A DNA stretch of 21,012 bases from UBA4416 sp043718985 (GCA_043718985.1 JAYSUQ010000009.1:1-21012), one strand, 5' to 3'; counted from the stretch's first letter, positions 8,080-16,994 are shown. Numbers and translations are program-made. The notes: generated by a model from the sequence alone, not told the origin.

Positions 8080-8742
8080 ATGCTTATAGCCGATTTATTA
8101 ACCGACGAAATTCCGCCACTTAAAAAAACAGATACTGTTAAAATGGCTTTAGATTGGATGGAACAATTTAAAGTATCGCATTTGGCGGTTGTAGATAATA
8201 GAGAATTAATTGGCTTGGTATCTGAACATGAATTAATTGATAGTAACCATCCTGATGATAAAATTATGGATTTAAAAGGCTCTTTATTAAGGCCTATTGT
8301 TCATAATTATCAACATACCTACGATTTATTAAAGCTAATGATGTCGTTTAACTTAACGGTAATGCCTGTTTTAGATGATAAAGAACAGTATAAAGGCTGT
8401 ATTTCATTAAAAGGTTTATTATATAATATATCAACAATGGCATCGGTTCAAAATGTTGGTGGTGTTATTGTTTTAGAAGTTAATCAGGTAGATTATTCGT
8501 TAACACAAATTGCAAGTATTGTTGAGGGTAACGATGCAAAAATATTAAGTGCGCATATATCGTCGGATGCAGATAGTAATAAAGTTGATGTTACTTTAAA
8601 AATTAATCGCGAAGATTTATCACGAATATTACAAACATTTAATCGTTACAATTACACTGTAAAAGCATCTTTTCAGAACAGTGATTTTGAAACAGGCTTA
8701 AAAGATAAACTTGATGAGTTTTTGCACTTTTTAAATATCTAA
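8080..8742 (+). CDS. Tandem CBS-domain protein with C-terminal ACT-like region
   Basis: 220 residues from ATG 8080. Two CBS motifs occupy about residues 1-60 (VKMALDWMEQFKVSHLAVVD, then ELIGLVSEHELID) and 65-120 (TYDLLKLMMSFNLTVMPVLD, then YKGCISLKGLL). CBS pairs bind adenine nucleotides or S-adenosyl compounds and usually regulate a partner. The remainder (GGVIVLEVNQVDYSLTQIAS to RILQTFNRYNYTVKASF) has the alternating pattern of an ACT-like fold and ends GLKDKLDEFLHFLNI. The length and this C-terminus match a family I recall across Flavobacteriia, often next to NAD kinase; no NAD kinase is present here. No signal peptide or membrane segment, so cytosolic. It is convergent with the next gene, and its stop codon lies in the A-run of that gene's terminator. 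The physiological role is unknown. Confidence 0.85.
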   Translation: MLIADLLTDEIPPLKKTDTVKMALDWMEQFKVSHLAVVDNRELIGLVSEHELIDSNHPDDKIMDLKGSLLRPIVHNYQHTYDLLKLMMSFNLTVMPVLDDKEQYKGCISLKGLLYNISTMASVQNVGGVIVLEVNQVDYSLTQIASIVEGNDAKILSAHISSDADSNKVDVTLKINREDLSRILQTFNRYNYTVKASFQNSDFETGLKDKLDEFLHFLNI

Positions 8743-8773
8743 AAAGAGTATAAAATAAATTTTGTTTACACTC
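8741..8773 (-). terminator. Rho-independent terminator of the membrane SpoIIE phosphatase gene
   Basis: On the minus strand GAGTGTAAA pairs with TTTATACTC (9 bp, one G-U wobble, loop of 10), followed by TTTTT. On the plus strand the wobble becomes an A-C mismatch and there is no U-run, so it works mainly for the minus-strand gene ending at 8803. The A-run overlaps the TAA of the convergent CBS gene. Confidence 0.7.
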
Positions 8774-8802
8774 AACTAATCATAAATTACACTATCGGTA
8801 AA

Positions 8803-10179
8803 TTAAAATTTACATCCTATCATTAACACATCATCTATTTGTTTAACATCGCCTTTCCAAGTTTCGTATTCATTAACAATAACATCTTTAAAAGCTGTCA
8901 TTGTTTTAGTGTGATTTTCGGTAATAATACGTTTAATGTTTTTACTCATTAATTTAGTTTTGCCTGTTGGGCCTCCAAATTGATCTTGCAAACCATCGGT
9001 AAAAAAATAAAATGAATCGCCTTCGCTTAATTCAATTTTAAAATTAGCGTGTAAATTTCTGGTTTTATAATGTTTACCACCAATAGGAAATTTATCTGAT
9101 TTTAATTCTTCAAATTCGCCATTTTTCATTATATATAATGGGCGATGAGCTCCCGAAAACTCAACTGTTTTTGTTGTAGTATTAATTTTACATAATGCAA
9201 TGTCCATTCCATCGTTCGAGGTCGATTCTGCTGTATCTTGTCCTAATGCCTTAACTACCAAGGTATGTAAGGTGTCTAAAATTTCGCTAGGTGTGTTTAA
9301 ATTGGCAGTATTCATTGCTTGCGATAACGAAAAGTATCCAACCAAACTCATAAAAGCACCAGGTACTCCGTGCCCAGTACAATCTACAGAAGCAATGTAA
9401 ATGCAATCATTTTTTGTAAATACAAATGGAAAATCGCCACTAACAATATCTTTTGGTTTATAAAATAAAAATGAATTTGGAAACACAGATTGAATCATTT
9501 TTTCGTCGGGTACAATAGCATATTGTATGTTTTTTGCATAGTTAATGCTATCGGTAATCGATTTATTTTTCTCTTCTAACAATTCGTTTGAGTGGGATAA
9601 TTTTAAGCGAGCAATAATTTCTTTTAAGGTTAAATTATAGCGTGTATTAATTAATATAATGGTGAAAATTGCCACAGTTGCGGTTAGTAAGGCTCCGTTA
9701 ATTAAAATAACATCGAGTAATAAAGAGCTATTAATTTTAAATAAAATAATATTTAAAATTAACGATACAACCACAATAATTATTGAGTACATTTTGTTCC
9801 AAAGCACCATCATACCAGCGCCAATAAATAAAGCAATGTATGCAAAGGTGTGTTTTTGTAGCTCTTCAACATTCATAACGCTATACATGTAAGCGTTTTG
9901 TATGGCTATTCCCATAAATGGAACAAAGGCAATAATTTCGGGCTTGTTTATAAATTTATGTCTAAATAAATAAACTATAATACAAGTAAATGCTACAGCT
10001 AATCTAAAAATTAAAAACTTTGTAAAATAAGCGGGTATGGTATAATAATCGCCAATTGCCCATATTGGATTTAAAATTATTGCTATCCAAATTACAATAA
10101 TGTGATATTTATATGCCGTACTATTTAATTCGAGTTGCCAAGGTTGGCTAATACTATTTTTATCTAAAGTTGAATCCAT
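8803..10179 (-). CDS. Membrane-anchored SpoIIE/PP2C-family phosphatase
   Basis: 458 residues from ATG 10177-10179. About six hydrophobic helices fill residues 25-175 (for example IIVIWIAIILNPIWAIG and MYSIIIVVVSLILNIILF), forming a membrane sensor I do not recognise. A short coiled coil around NELLEEKNKSITDSINYAKNIQ leads to a SpoIIE domain from about 220 to the end. Metal motifs are intact: SGDFPF, DCTGHG (Asp266), FTDGLQDQFGG and QIDDVL. The catalytic half closely resembles that of the 1072-residue propeller protein, including the TDSI-YAKNIQ linker, so the two are paralogues with different sensors. It should dephosphorylate a cytosolic Ser/Thr-phosphoprotein. It starts 89 bases behind the protease gene with no terminator seen between them, so co-transcription is possible. 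A clear terminator follows it. Confidence 0.9.
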   Translation of the reverse strand: MDSTLDKNSISQPWQLELNSTAYKYHIIVIWIAIILNPIWAIGDYYTIPAYFTKFLIFRLAVAFTCIIVYLFRHKFINKPEIIAFVPFMGIAIQNAYMYSVMNVEELQKHTFAYIALFIGAGMMVLWNKMYSIIIVVVSLILNIILFKINSSLLLDVILINGALLTATVAIFTIILINTRYNLTLKEIIARLKLSHSNELLEEKNKSITDSINYAKNIQYAIVPDEKMIQSVFPNSFLFYKPKDIVSGDFPFVFTKNDCIYIASVDCTGHGVPGAFMSLVGYFSLSQAMNTANLNTPSEILDTLHTLVVKALGQDTAESTSNDGMDIALCKINTTTKTVEFSGAHRPLYIMKNGEFEELKSDKFPIGGKHYKTRNLHANFKIELSEGDSFYFFTDGLQDQFGGPTGKTKLMSKNIKRIITENHTKTMTAFKDVIVNEYETWKGDVKQIDDVLMIGCKF

Positions 10180-10268
10180 TTAAAAAAACATTTTTGAGTA
10201 TTGTAAGTTAATTATATTTTTTAAACGGTTAATTATTTTTTGTTTACTGTTTTTTTGTTTTTGGTTAG

Positions 10269-12347
10269 TCATTTAATATCCGATAAAATATTACTTGCTT
10301 CAAAAATGTAATTATCTTTTTGAATATTTTTTATCCATTTGTTTTCTCTGTTTAATTTAACAGTGTCGCTGCTCATTTGCTGTTTATCAACATCTACTAA
10401 ATTTGCCGAAAAGTTTTTAATGTCAGTTTTTAACTCGTCGTATTTTTTATTTTGATCGCGTAATTGTTTTTGTTCTGCTCGGTATTTTTCAATTTTTAAG
10501 TTGTATTTACTGTCGTCTTTTTTCATTTTTAGTTCTTTAGCCTCAGCATCTATTAACTTAAAGGCCGAACTTTGTTTTACGCGTTCATTACTACTTTTAA
10601 AAATTTTAGAGTAATTGATTCCATCAAATTCGGTATATGTAGCTTTTGCAATTTCATCCCAAGGCATTGGGTAGTCCATTTCTTTTTCGCCTAAGTCAAA
10701 TAAGGCGTAAGGGTCGGGTAAGGTTACATCGGGCACAACACCTTTTAACTGAGTAGCACCACCATTAATGCGATAAAATTTTTGCATTGTAATTTTAACC
10801 GATCCTAAAGGGCGCATCGTATCAAACTGAGGTAACAAATATTGATCTAAATCTAAAAAAGATTGTACTGTTCCTTTACCAAAACTTTGTGTGCCAATAA
10901 TTACTCCTCGTTTATAATCTTGTATTGCAGCAGCTAAAATTTCGGATGCTGATGCACTGTTATGGTTTATCATTATAGCTAGTGGGCCATCCCAAACTAC
11001 ATCAGCGTTTTTATCATCCATCACATTTATTGCGCCATTTTTATTTTTTACTTGCACAATGGGCCCTTTAGGTATAAATAAACCAGCCATTTCAACTACC
11101 TCTTGTAACGAGCCGCCACCGTTATCGCGCAAATCAATTACAATTCCTTTAACGCCTTGTTTTTTTAATTTCTCTAATTCTTTTCGCATATCCAATGCAC
11201 AACGATGTGCGCCATTGCGTGTAAAATCGGCATAAAACATGGGTAAATAAATATATCCGATTTTATTTTTATTATTTAAAATAGCCGATTTTGCATACGT
11301 TTCTTCTGTTTCAACTACATCTCTTACAATTGGTATTATTTTAAAATTACCATCAGGTTTTTTTACAGTTAATCTTACCTCAGTTCCTTTTTTTCCTTTT
11401 ATTAACTCAATGGCATCATCCATATCCATGTTTGTAACATCAATTGCATCGTTTGCTCCTTGTGCTACTTTATGTATTTCATCGCCAGCTTTTAAATCGC
11501 CTTGTTTAAATGATGGCGAGCCTACTATAACTTCCGATACTTTAATAAATCCATCTTTGGCCTGCAAGCGAGCGCCAATTCCTTCAAACTGGCCGCTCAT
11601 ACTTTGGTCAAATTTCTTTTTTTCTTTTGGAGCAAAGTATTCGGTATGCGGGTCGTAAATGCCAGTAATTGTATTAATGTATGCACTAAATCTATCTTTA
11701 GTTGATATTTTATTTAGGCGTTTAAACCAATCTGTATTTGCTTTTAATGTTTTTCTGCGAGCGTCAACCTCAAGGCTATCGTAACTTTTTTCGGTAAATA
11801 CCGAATCTTTTTTTGCTTTAACTTTTTCTTGTCCTGTTAATGCATCATCTAATCTTGATAATACTTGGTACTTTAACATTTTTCGCCATTCTGCTTTTAA
11901 ATCTGCTTCAGTTTTTGCGTAGGTTGTTTTTTCGCCATCGGTTTCATACTCTTCGTCAATAGTATAATTAAGTGGTGTGGCTAATATTTCATTACTCCAC
12001 ATTTCTTTTTCCTTAATTCGTTTTGTAATTAATTCTTTTGATAAGTTATAAAACTCAAACGTTCCATTAGTAACTTCATCATCAATATTTTTACGGTATT
12101 TTGCTAGCTCATCAAAATCGGTTTGCAATAAAAATTTTTTATTAAAATCCATACGTTTCATATATAAAGTAAACGCCTTTTCACTAAACTCATCATCAGC
12201 TTTAACGGGGCTATAATGCGCTTGATTAAGCGCCGACATTAGCATATCTAATAAAATTTGATTTTTAGTAACTTGATAAAAAGTGAACGATAATAAGCCT
12301 AAAATGGCTATGTATGTAAACGGTTTAATTAATTTATTTTTCATCAT
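10269..12347 (-). CDS. prc: Tail-specific / carboxy-terminal processing protease, S41A family (Prc)
   Basis: 692 residues if it starts at ATG 12345-12347. A TTG two codons upstream (12351-12353) also opens the frame but overlaps a TAnnTTTG-like element. An uncleaved signal anchor (FTYIAILGLLSFTFYQV) places it in the periplasm. An alpha-helical N-terminal region runs to about 245, a PDZ domain covers about 250-340 (QFEGIGARL, then SFKQGDLKAGDEI), and the S41 core shows GIVIDLRDNGGGSL. The catalytic dyad is Ser466 in NHNSASASEILAAA and Lys491 in FGKGTVQ, 25 residues apart as in E. coli Prc (Ser430/Lys455). A charged helical C-terminal region as in long Prc proteins follows. Prc trims or degrades periplasmic proteins from their C-termini and affects cell-wall enzymes. 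Family assignment is firm; the substrates are unknown. Confidence 0.95.
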   Translation of the reverse strand: MMKNKLIKPFTYIAILGLLSFTFYQVTKNQILLDMLMSALNQAHYSPVKADDEFSEKAFTLYMKRMDFNKKFLLQTDFDELAKYRKNIDDEVTNGTFEFYNLSKELITKRIKEKEMWSNEILATPLNYTIDEEYETDGEKTTYAKTEADLKAEWRKMLKYQVLSRLDDALTGQEKVKAKKDSVFTEKSYDSLEVDARRKTLKANTDWFKRLNKISTKDRFSAYINTITGIYDPHTEYFAPKEKKKFDQSMSGQFEGIGARLQAKDGFIKVSEVIVGSPSFKQGDLKAGDEIHKVAQGANDAIDVTNMDMDDAIELIKGKKGTEVRLTVKKPDGNFKIIPIVRDVVETEETYAKSAILNNKNKIGYIYLPMFYADFTRNGAHRCALDMRKELEKLKKQGVKGIVIDLRDNGGGSLQEVVEMAGLFIPKGPIVQVKNKNGAINVMDDKNADVVWDGPLAIMINHNSASASEILAAAIQDYKRGVIIGTQSFGKGTVQSFLDLDQYLLPQFDTMRPLGSVKITMQKFYRINGGATQLKGVVPDVTLPDPYALFDLGEKEMDYPMPWDEIAKATYTEFDGINYSKIFKSSNERVKQSSAFKLIDAEAKELKMKKDDSKYNLKIEKYRAEQKQLRDQNKKYDELKTDIKNFSANLVDVDKQQMSSDTVKLNRENKWIKNIQKDNYIFEASNILSDIK

Positions 12348-12504
12348 TTTCAAATTTAATGGTATTAATTGAGTTTAAATGTATTGTTTAAATGGGATAA
12401 TATCCGTTAGTAACATTGTTTTTTTGTTTAAAGTTTGTTAATTCAACAATTATATAATCAATTACATTTATCGTTCATTTTTTAATTAAAACAAATTACG
12501 TGCT

Positions 12505-13563
12505 ATGATAGATTTTTCTCGTTCCGAATTAACAAATTTTGTAATACACTATGTTGGTAACAAAGGCTTAGGCGAAGAGTTAACGCAAAGCGATAAACAA
12601 ATTAAAATTAGCGACGACTTTTTAAAAGATACAGTAATGCGTTATTTAACTTCGCCCTTTAAAACTGATATGTACTATCAATTTAAATCGAAAAACGAAA
12701 TGCATTACCACGATGTGCAAAGTTATGTTGATGATGTTTTTAAATCTCAAAATACCTTTATAGATAACTCTAAAAAAATAGCAGAGCATTTATACAATCA
12801 ATCTATGCACCCAAAAATTAAAGGGGGCGAGTTTTATGTTTGTTATTTTAAAGATTGCCAAGTAGATGGCGTTTTGTGCGATGCTATTGGCTTATTTAAA
12901 ACCGAAAACAAAGAAACCTATTTAAAAGTTTTTCAACATTTAGATAATTTTGATGTAGAATGCGATAACGGCATTAATATAAACAAGCTAGATAAAGGTT
13001 GCTTAATTTTTAATACCGATACCGAAAAAGGGTACAAAATAAGTGTGATTGATACTAATAATAAAATTGCCGATTGCGCATTTTATTGGGTAGAAGATTT
13101 TTTAAATACTAAGTTAAAAGAAAACGCCTATTTTCATACCTCAAACTTTATAGAAACCTGCAAAGGCTTTTGTGCCGAAGTGTTAACCGAAGAAAACAAT
13201 GTAACCAAGCAAGATCAAATGATGTTGCTTAACAAAAGCACGAGTTTTTTTAAAGAAAAGGATAATTTTAATATTAAAGAATTTGAAAATCAAATTTTAC
13301 CACAGCCCGAATTGCAAGAAGCTTTTAGGGATTACAGAAAAACATATAACGATAAAATGGATTTAACCGCCATAGATGACTTTGAAGTATCGCCTACTGC
13401 CGTTAAAAAAAACTCAAAGTTTATGAAAAGTGTTGTTAAACTCGATAAAAACTTTCACATATATGTGCACGGCCGACACGATTACGTAGAAAAAGGATAC
13501 GACGAGGAAAAAGGACTTAAATTTTACAAATTATTTTATTCGAACGAAGATTTGGGTAATTAA
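12505..13563 (+). CDS. NdpA/YejK-type nucleoid-associated protein
   Basis: 352 residues from ATG 12505, cytosolic, no signal peptide. The length and pattern match the 37-kDa nucleoid-associated protein family (YejK in E. coli, 335 residues): the N-terminal FVIHYVGNKGLGEELTQS, then GGEFYVCYFKDCQVDG with DAIGLFKTENKETYLKVF, a central KLDKGCLIFN, and DNNKIADCAFYWVEDFLN. The C-terminus (FHIYVHGRHDYVEKGYDEEK) is weakly basic. Family members bind chromosomal DNA or are found on the nucleoid, with no known enzymatic activity. The gene is divergent from the protease gene across a 157-base gap (12348-12504). That gap holds only a near-match promoter element (TACATTTA at 12463-12470) and a TAAATTTG (minus, 12351-12358) abutting the protease start. 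Recognition rests on overall similarity and is fairly secure. Confidence 0.82.
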   Translation: MIDFSRSELTNFVIHYVGNKGLGEELTQSDKQIKISDDFLKDTVMRYLTSPFKTDMYYQFKSKNEMHYHDVQSYVDDVFKSQNTFIDNSKKIAEHLYNQSMHPKIKGGEFYVCYFKDCQVDGVLCDAIGLFKTENKETYLKVFQHLDNFDVECDNGININKLDKGCLIFNTDTEKGYKISVIDTNNKIADCAFYWVEDFLNTKLKENAYFHTSNFIETCKGFCAEVLTEENNVTKQDQMMLLNKSTSFFKEKDNFNIKEFENQILPQPELQEAFRDYRKTYNDKMDLTAIDDFEVSPTAVKKNSKFMKSVVKLDKNFHIYVHGRHDYVEKGYDEEKGLKFYKLFYSNEDLGN

Positions 13564-13621
13564 CCGAACTTTTTAACAATTTAAACTTCATAATTGGGAT
13601 AATTTTTGTAAGATTTTTTAG

Positions 13622-13648
13622 TAAATTTGGTAAATAGTTTTAATTTTG
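13622..13648 (+). promoter_or_regulatory. Two candidate -7 elements before the DUF6089-like barrel gene
   Basis: TAAATTTG at 13622-13629 and TAATTTTG at 13641-13648 both match TAnnTTTG. The first overlaps the upstream TTG start candidate (13627), which would put transcription start downstream of that codon and favour the TTG at 13663. No -33 TTTG has the usual spacing for either. Confidence 0.4.
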
Positions 13649-13662
13649 TAAAAAAAAATATT

Positions 13663-14622
13663 TTGAATAGATTTATACTTAACACCGTTTTTGTTGCTTT
13701 GCTAACGTTAGTAACACAAAACACTATAGCACAAGGCTTTGCACGACCAAACGATTGGAAAAGATACCGTAAAGAAATTATTTTTGCTGGTGGTGCGGCT
13801 CAATTTTTAGGAGATTTAGGTGGCTTAAACAAGGTTGGTACCGATTACAGCCCTGCTGATATTGAGTTTGCGTTAACACGGCCCGCATTATCGTTAGGAT
13901 ACCGTTATAAAATTACTAAAAATATAAATTGGCATAATAGCTTTAATTATTTATTAGCAAAAGGTGATGATAAATTAACAACCGAACCATTTAGAAATAA
14001 TAGAAATTTAAATTTTAAATCAAATATTTTTGAAATTGCTACACGTATTGAGTTTTCGTTTTTTAAAAGCAAAGCAGGTAACCGTTACGGTATTAAAAGA
14101 ACAATATCGCGCCGTCACAAAAATCATCAGCACGAGTTTATTGGTTTTATTGGTATTGGAGGCTTTTATTTTAATCCAAAAGGTCGTCATCCAACAACCG
14201 ATCAATGGATACAATTGGCACCATTACATACCGAAGGGCAAGGTTTAGCAGGTGCAGCGGCTCCTTACAAAAAATTATCGGTTTGCATACCAATGGGAAT
14301 TGCTTACCGTATGATTTTAAATAAGTATTGGAGCGTAGGTGTTGAATTTAATTTTAGAAAAACATTTACCGATTACATTGATGATGTTAGTACAACATAT
14401 TACGTAAACAAACAAGCACAATTAGATGCTTATGGCAAGCAATCGTTAATAATGGCCGATCCTAGTTTAGGCGACATTAAAGGTGCAACATCGCCAGATG
14501 CAAGTGGAGTTGGCGCACAACGTGGCGATAAAGAAAAAGATTCGTATATGGCGTTACAAGTAACAATTGGTCGCTTTTTTCCACCTAAAAGAGGTAAAAC
14601 AAGATTGCGTTCTAAATTTTAA
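13663..14622 (+). CDS. DUF6089-like outer-membrane beta-barrel protein
   Basis: There is no in-frame ATG: a stop at 13609-13611 bounds the frame and the only usual start codons before the signal peptide are TTG 13627 and TTG 13663. I chose 13663 (319 residues) because a compact signal peptide (NRFILNTVFVALLTLVTQ, cleaved near IAQ|GF) follows directly and promoter-like elements lie upstream. Starting at 13627 would add 12 residues including KK. The mature part shows alternating barrel strands: EIIFAGGAAQFLGDLGGLN, the start pattern of DUF6089-type barrels; SLGYRYKITKNINWH; FIGFIGIGGFYFNPKG; and WSVGVEFNFRKTFTDYIDD. The last strand (ALQVTIGRFF) is followed by about 13 mostly basic residues. The gene lies 99 bases after the nucleoid-associated protein gene. 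The function is unknown beyond being an outer-membrane barrel. Confidence 0.82.
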   Translation: MNRFILNTVFVALLTLVTQNTIAQGFARPNDWKRYRKEIIFAGGAAQFLGDLGGLNKVGTDYSPADIEFALTRPALSLGYRYKITKNINWHNSFNYLLAKGDDKLTTEPFRNNRNLNFKSNIFEIATRIEFSFFKSKAGNRYGIKRTISRRHKNHQHEFIGFIGIGGFYFNPKGRHPTTDQWIQLAPLHTEGQGLAGAAAPYKKLSVCIPMGIAYRMILNKYWSVGVEFNFRKTFTDYIDDVSTTYYVNKQAQLDAYGKQSLIMADPSLGDIKGATSPDASGVGAQRGDKEKDSYMALQVTIGRFFPPKRGKTRLRSKF

Positions 14623-15413
14623 TTTGTGTTAAAATTATATTTAATTAAAGCTTCAAACTCTGTTTGGAGCTTTTTATTTGTTCCAATAATTTCCTTTCCA
14701 AACAACCAATTTTCATTACCATTAAAATCGCAAATAGCGCCGCCAGCTTCGGTAACAATAAGTGCGCCTGCCGCTACATCCCAAGCATTTAAATTATATT
14801 CAAAAAAAGCATCTACTCGCCCACAAGCTAAATAGCATAAATCTACTGCAGCAGCACCAATACGTCGTATGCCATGAGTCGTTTTCATTAATTGGGTTAA
14901 TGTTGTTATGTAATTATCTAACCGAGAAAAATTATAAATTGGAAAACCAGTTGCTATTAAACTTTCTGATAATGTTTTTCTATCCGAAACTCTAATTAAA
15001 TTTCCGTTTAAAAAAGCCCCACCATTTTTGTAGGCATAAAAACATTCGTTACGAGATATTTCTAAAACTACGCCAATTATAATTTGATTATTATGTTGCA
15101 AAGCAACGCTTATGGCATAACTTGGCACACCATGTATAAAATTTGTTGTCCCATCTAGCGGATCAACAATCCAATTATAATCTTTAATTTCTGATTTAGT
15201 GTTTTCTTCTACAATAAAACCTGCTTGTGGTAATAAAATTGACAGCGCATCTACTAACATTTTTTCGGCCGTTTTATCAACATAACTAACCAAATCATTT
15301 AGCCCTTTAATTTGAACAGCACTGTAATTAAAATTGCGTTGCTCGGTAGCAATAAATGATCCTACATTTTGTGTAATGGTAATAACTTGTTGCGTAATTT
15401 CTTTTAAATTCAT
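14619..15413 (-). CDS. Inositol-monophosphatase-family phosphatase (SuhB-like)
   Basis: 264 residues from ATG 15411-15413, usual family length. All three metal-binding motifs are intact: FIVEEN (Glu69-Glu70), WIVDPLDGTTNF (Asp84, Asp87) and AWDVAAG (Asp212). These Mg-dependent enzymes hydrolyse inositol-1-phosphate or related sugar phosphates; in bacteria SuhB also acts in transcription antitermination, and some relatives act on 3'-phosphoadenosine phosphate. The sequence GAAAVDLCYLACGRVDAFFE fits inositol monophosphatases rather than CysQ. It is divergent from the aminotransferase gene across 130 bases (15414-15543), in which I see only AT-rich DNA and a degenerate promoter-like TTATTTTG on the plus strand. 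Its TAA overlaps the TAA of the convergent barrel gene. Substrate uncertain. Confidence 0.93.
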   Translation of the reverse strand: MNLKEITQQVITITQNVGSFIATEQRNFNYSAVQIKGLNDLVSYVDKTAEKMLVDALSILLPQAGFIVEENTKSEIKDYNWIVDPLDGTTNFIHGVPSYAISVALQHNNQIIIGVVLEISRNECFYAYKNGGAFLNGNLIRVSDRKTLSESLIATGFPIYNFSRLDNYITTLTQLMKTTHGIRRIGAAAVDLCYLACGRVDAFFEYNLNAWDVAAGALIVTEAGGAICDFNGNENWLFGKEIIGTNKKLQTEFEALIKYNFNTN

Positions 15414-15543
15414 ATAACTATAATTTTATGCAATTTAATAGTTAAAAATAAAAAAACGGTAAAGTTTAATTTAATCAGACGGTGTTTTAAACTTTATTTT
15501 GCAGTCATCAGTTTTATATATATTTTTCATAAAAATTTAATAA

Positions 15544-16827
15544 ATGAACGCATCAACACAAACACGACCTTTACAAGTATCTAAATTAGCCGAAAATATT
15601 ATTGGTTCAGAAATTATAAAATTAGCTGGCGAGGTTAATGAAAAAATTAAGCAAGGCGAAAAAATTTATAACATGACAATTGGTGATTTTAACCCAAAGG
15701 AATTTCCAATACCTGCCGAGTTAAAACAATTTATTGTTGATGAATACTTTGCCGACCAAACTAATTACCCAGCTGCCGATGGTATGCTAGAATTACGAAG
15801 TGCAGTTAGCCATTTATTAAAAAACAGAGGAGAGTTAGATTATAAAAACGATGAAATTTTAATTGCTGGCGGCGCTCGCCCTATTATTTACAGTATTTTT
15901 AAAGCGTTGGTAGATGCTGATGATACGGTTGTATTTGCAGTTCCATCGTGGAACAATAACCATTACTCTTATTTAAACTTTGCAAAATCGGTAGTAATTG
16001 AGGCAACGCCCGAGCAAAACTTTATGCCAACAGCAGCCGATATTAAACCATTTATACAACAAGCTAGTTTGGTGGCATTATGCTCGCCACAAAACCCAAC
16101 AGGCACTGTGTTTAGTAGGCAAGGTTTGGAAGAAATTTGCGATATGATTTTAGAAGAAAATAGTCGTCGTGGGCCAAATAAAAAGCCAGTTTACTTAATG
16201 TACGATCAAATTTATTGGGCATTAACTTTTGGAAACACCAAACATTACAACCCTGTTACTTTACGCCCAGATATGCGCCCTTATACTGTTTTTGTTGATG
16301 GTATTTCTAAATCGTTATCGGCAACTGGCGTTAGAGTTGGTTGGAGTATGGGACCAAAACCAATTATTGATAAAATGAAAGCCATATTAACACATGTTGG
16401 TGCTTGGGCTCCAAAAGCAGAACAGATGGCGAGTGCAAAATATTTATCAGATTTAACATTGTATGATAAATTTATTGAAGAACAAAAAGTAAAAATAAGT
16501 GCACGCTTAGATGGTTTTTATAATGGATTTCAAACTTTAAAAAACGAAGGGTTTAAGGTTGATGCAATTGCACCACAAGCAGCAATTTATTTAACCATTA
16601 ACTTTAGTTTACACGGATTAAAAACGGCTAACGGCGCTATTTTAGAAACAACTAAAGATGTTACAAAATATATTTTAGACGAAGCTAAACTGGCAGTTGT
16701 GCCATTTTATTGTTTTGGCGCATCGGATAATTCTCCGTGGTACCGCATGTCGGTTGGTACTTGTAAAATTACAGATATTGACGATGTGATTAATAACTTA
16801 AGAATAGCATTAAAAAAACTAACGTAA
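15544..16827 (+). CDS. PLP-dependent aminotransferase, class I/II (aspartate aminotransferase fold)
   Basis: 427 residues from ATG 15544, cytosolic. Fold-type I landmarks occur in order: NMTIGDFNPKEFPIP, TNYPAADGMLELRSAV (substrate and small-domain region), GGARPIIYSIFKALVD, VPSWNNNHYS, CSPQNPTGTVF (the family NPTG), YDQIYWAL, and the Schiff-base lysine Lys256 in DGISKSLSATGVRVGW. The C-terminal YRMSVGTCKITDIDDVINNL carries the carboxylate-binding arginine region. The family transfers amino groups between an amino acid and a 2-oxoacid. The NNxxYxxY segment and the insert GPNKKP distinguish it from typical AspC, so the substrate is not assigned. It stands alone; the next gene starts 167 bases downstream. 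Confidence 0.93.
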   Translation: MNASTQTRPLQVSKLAENIIGSEIIKLAGEVNEKIKQGEKIYNMTIGDFNPKEFPIPAELKQFIVDEYFADQTNYPAADGMLELRSAVSHLLKNRGELDYKNDEILIAGGARPIIYSIFKALVDADDTVVFAVPSWNNNHYSYLNFAKSVVIEATPEQNFMPTAADIKPFIQQASLVALCSPQNPTGTVFSRQGLEEICDMILEENSRRGPNKKPVYLMYDQIYWALTFGNTKHYNPVTLRPDMRPYTVFVDGISKSLSATGVRVGWSMGPKPIIDKMKAILTHVGAWAPKAEQMASAKYLSDLTLYDKFIEEQKVKISARLDGFYNGFQTLKNEGFKVDAIAPQAAIYLTINFSLHGLKTANGAILETTKDVTKYILDEAKLAVVPFYCFGASDNSPWYRMSVGTCKITDIDDVINNLRIALKKLT

Positions 16828-16994
16828 ATAAAATACAAATACTATTGTGAGTTAATTAACTGATGTGTAGTATATAATAGTTAGGCATTTTAATTATTAC
16901 TAAATAAGTTTAATTTAAATTATTGAAAATGGTTTGTAAACCGATGATTATTTTTATGACTAAATCATCTAACAAAAAAACAATAAATAATTAC

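Noticed and set aside
16850..16861. AGTTAATTAACT palindrome as an operator
   Set aside because: A 12-base A/T-rich palindrome is likely by chance in this composition and it is not placed at a recognisable promoter.
16923..16994. Longer start of the PorT-like barrel at TTG 16923 or ATG 16929
   Set aside because: It would put 22-24 polar residues before the signal peptide; the signal peptide begins at ATG 16995.
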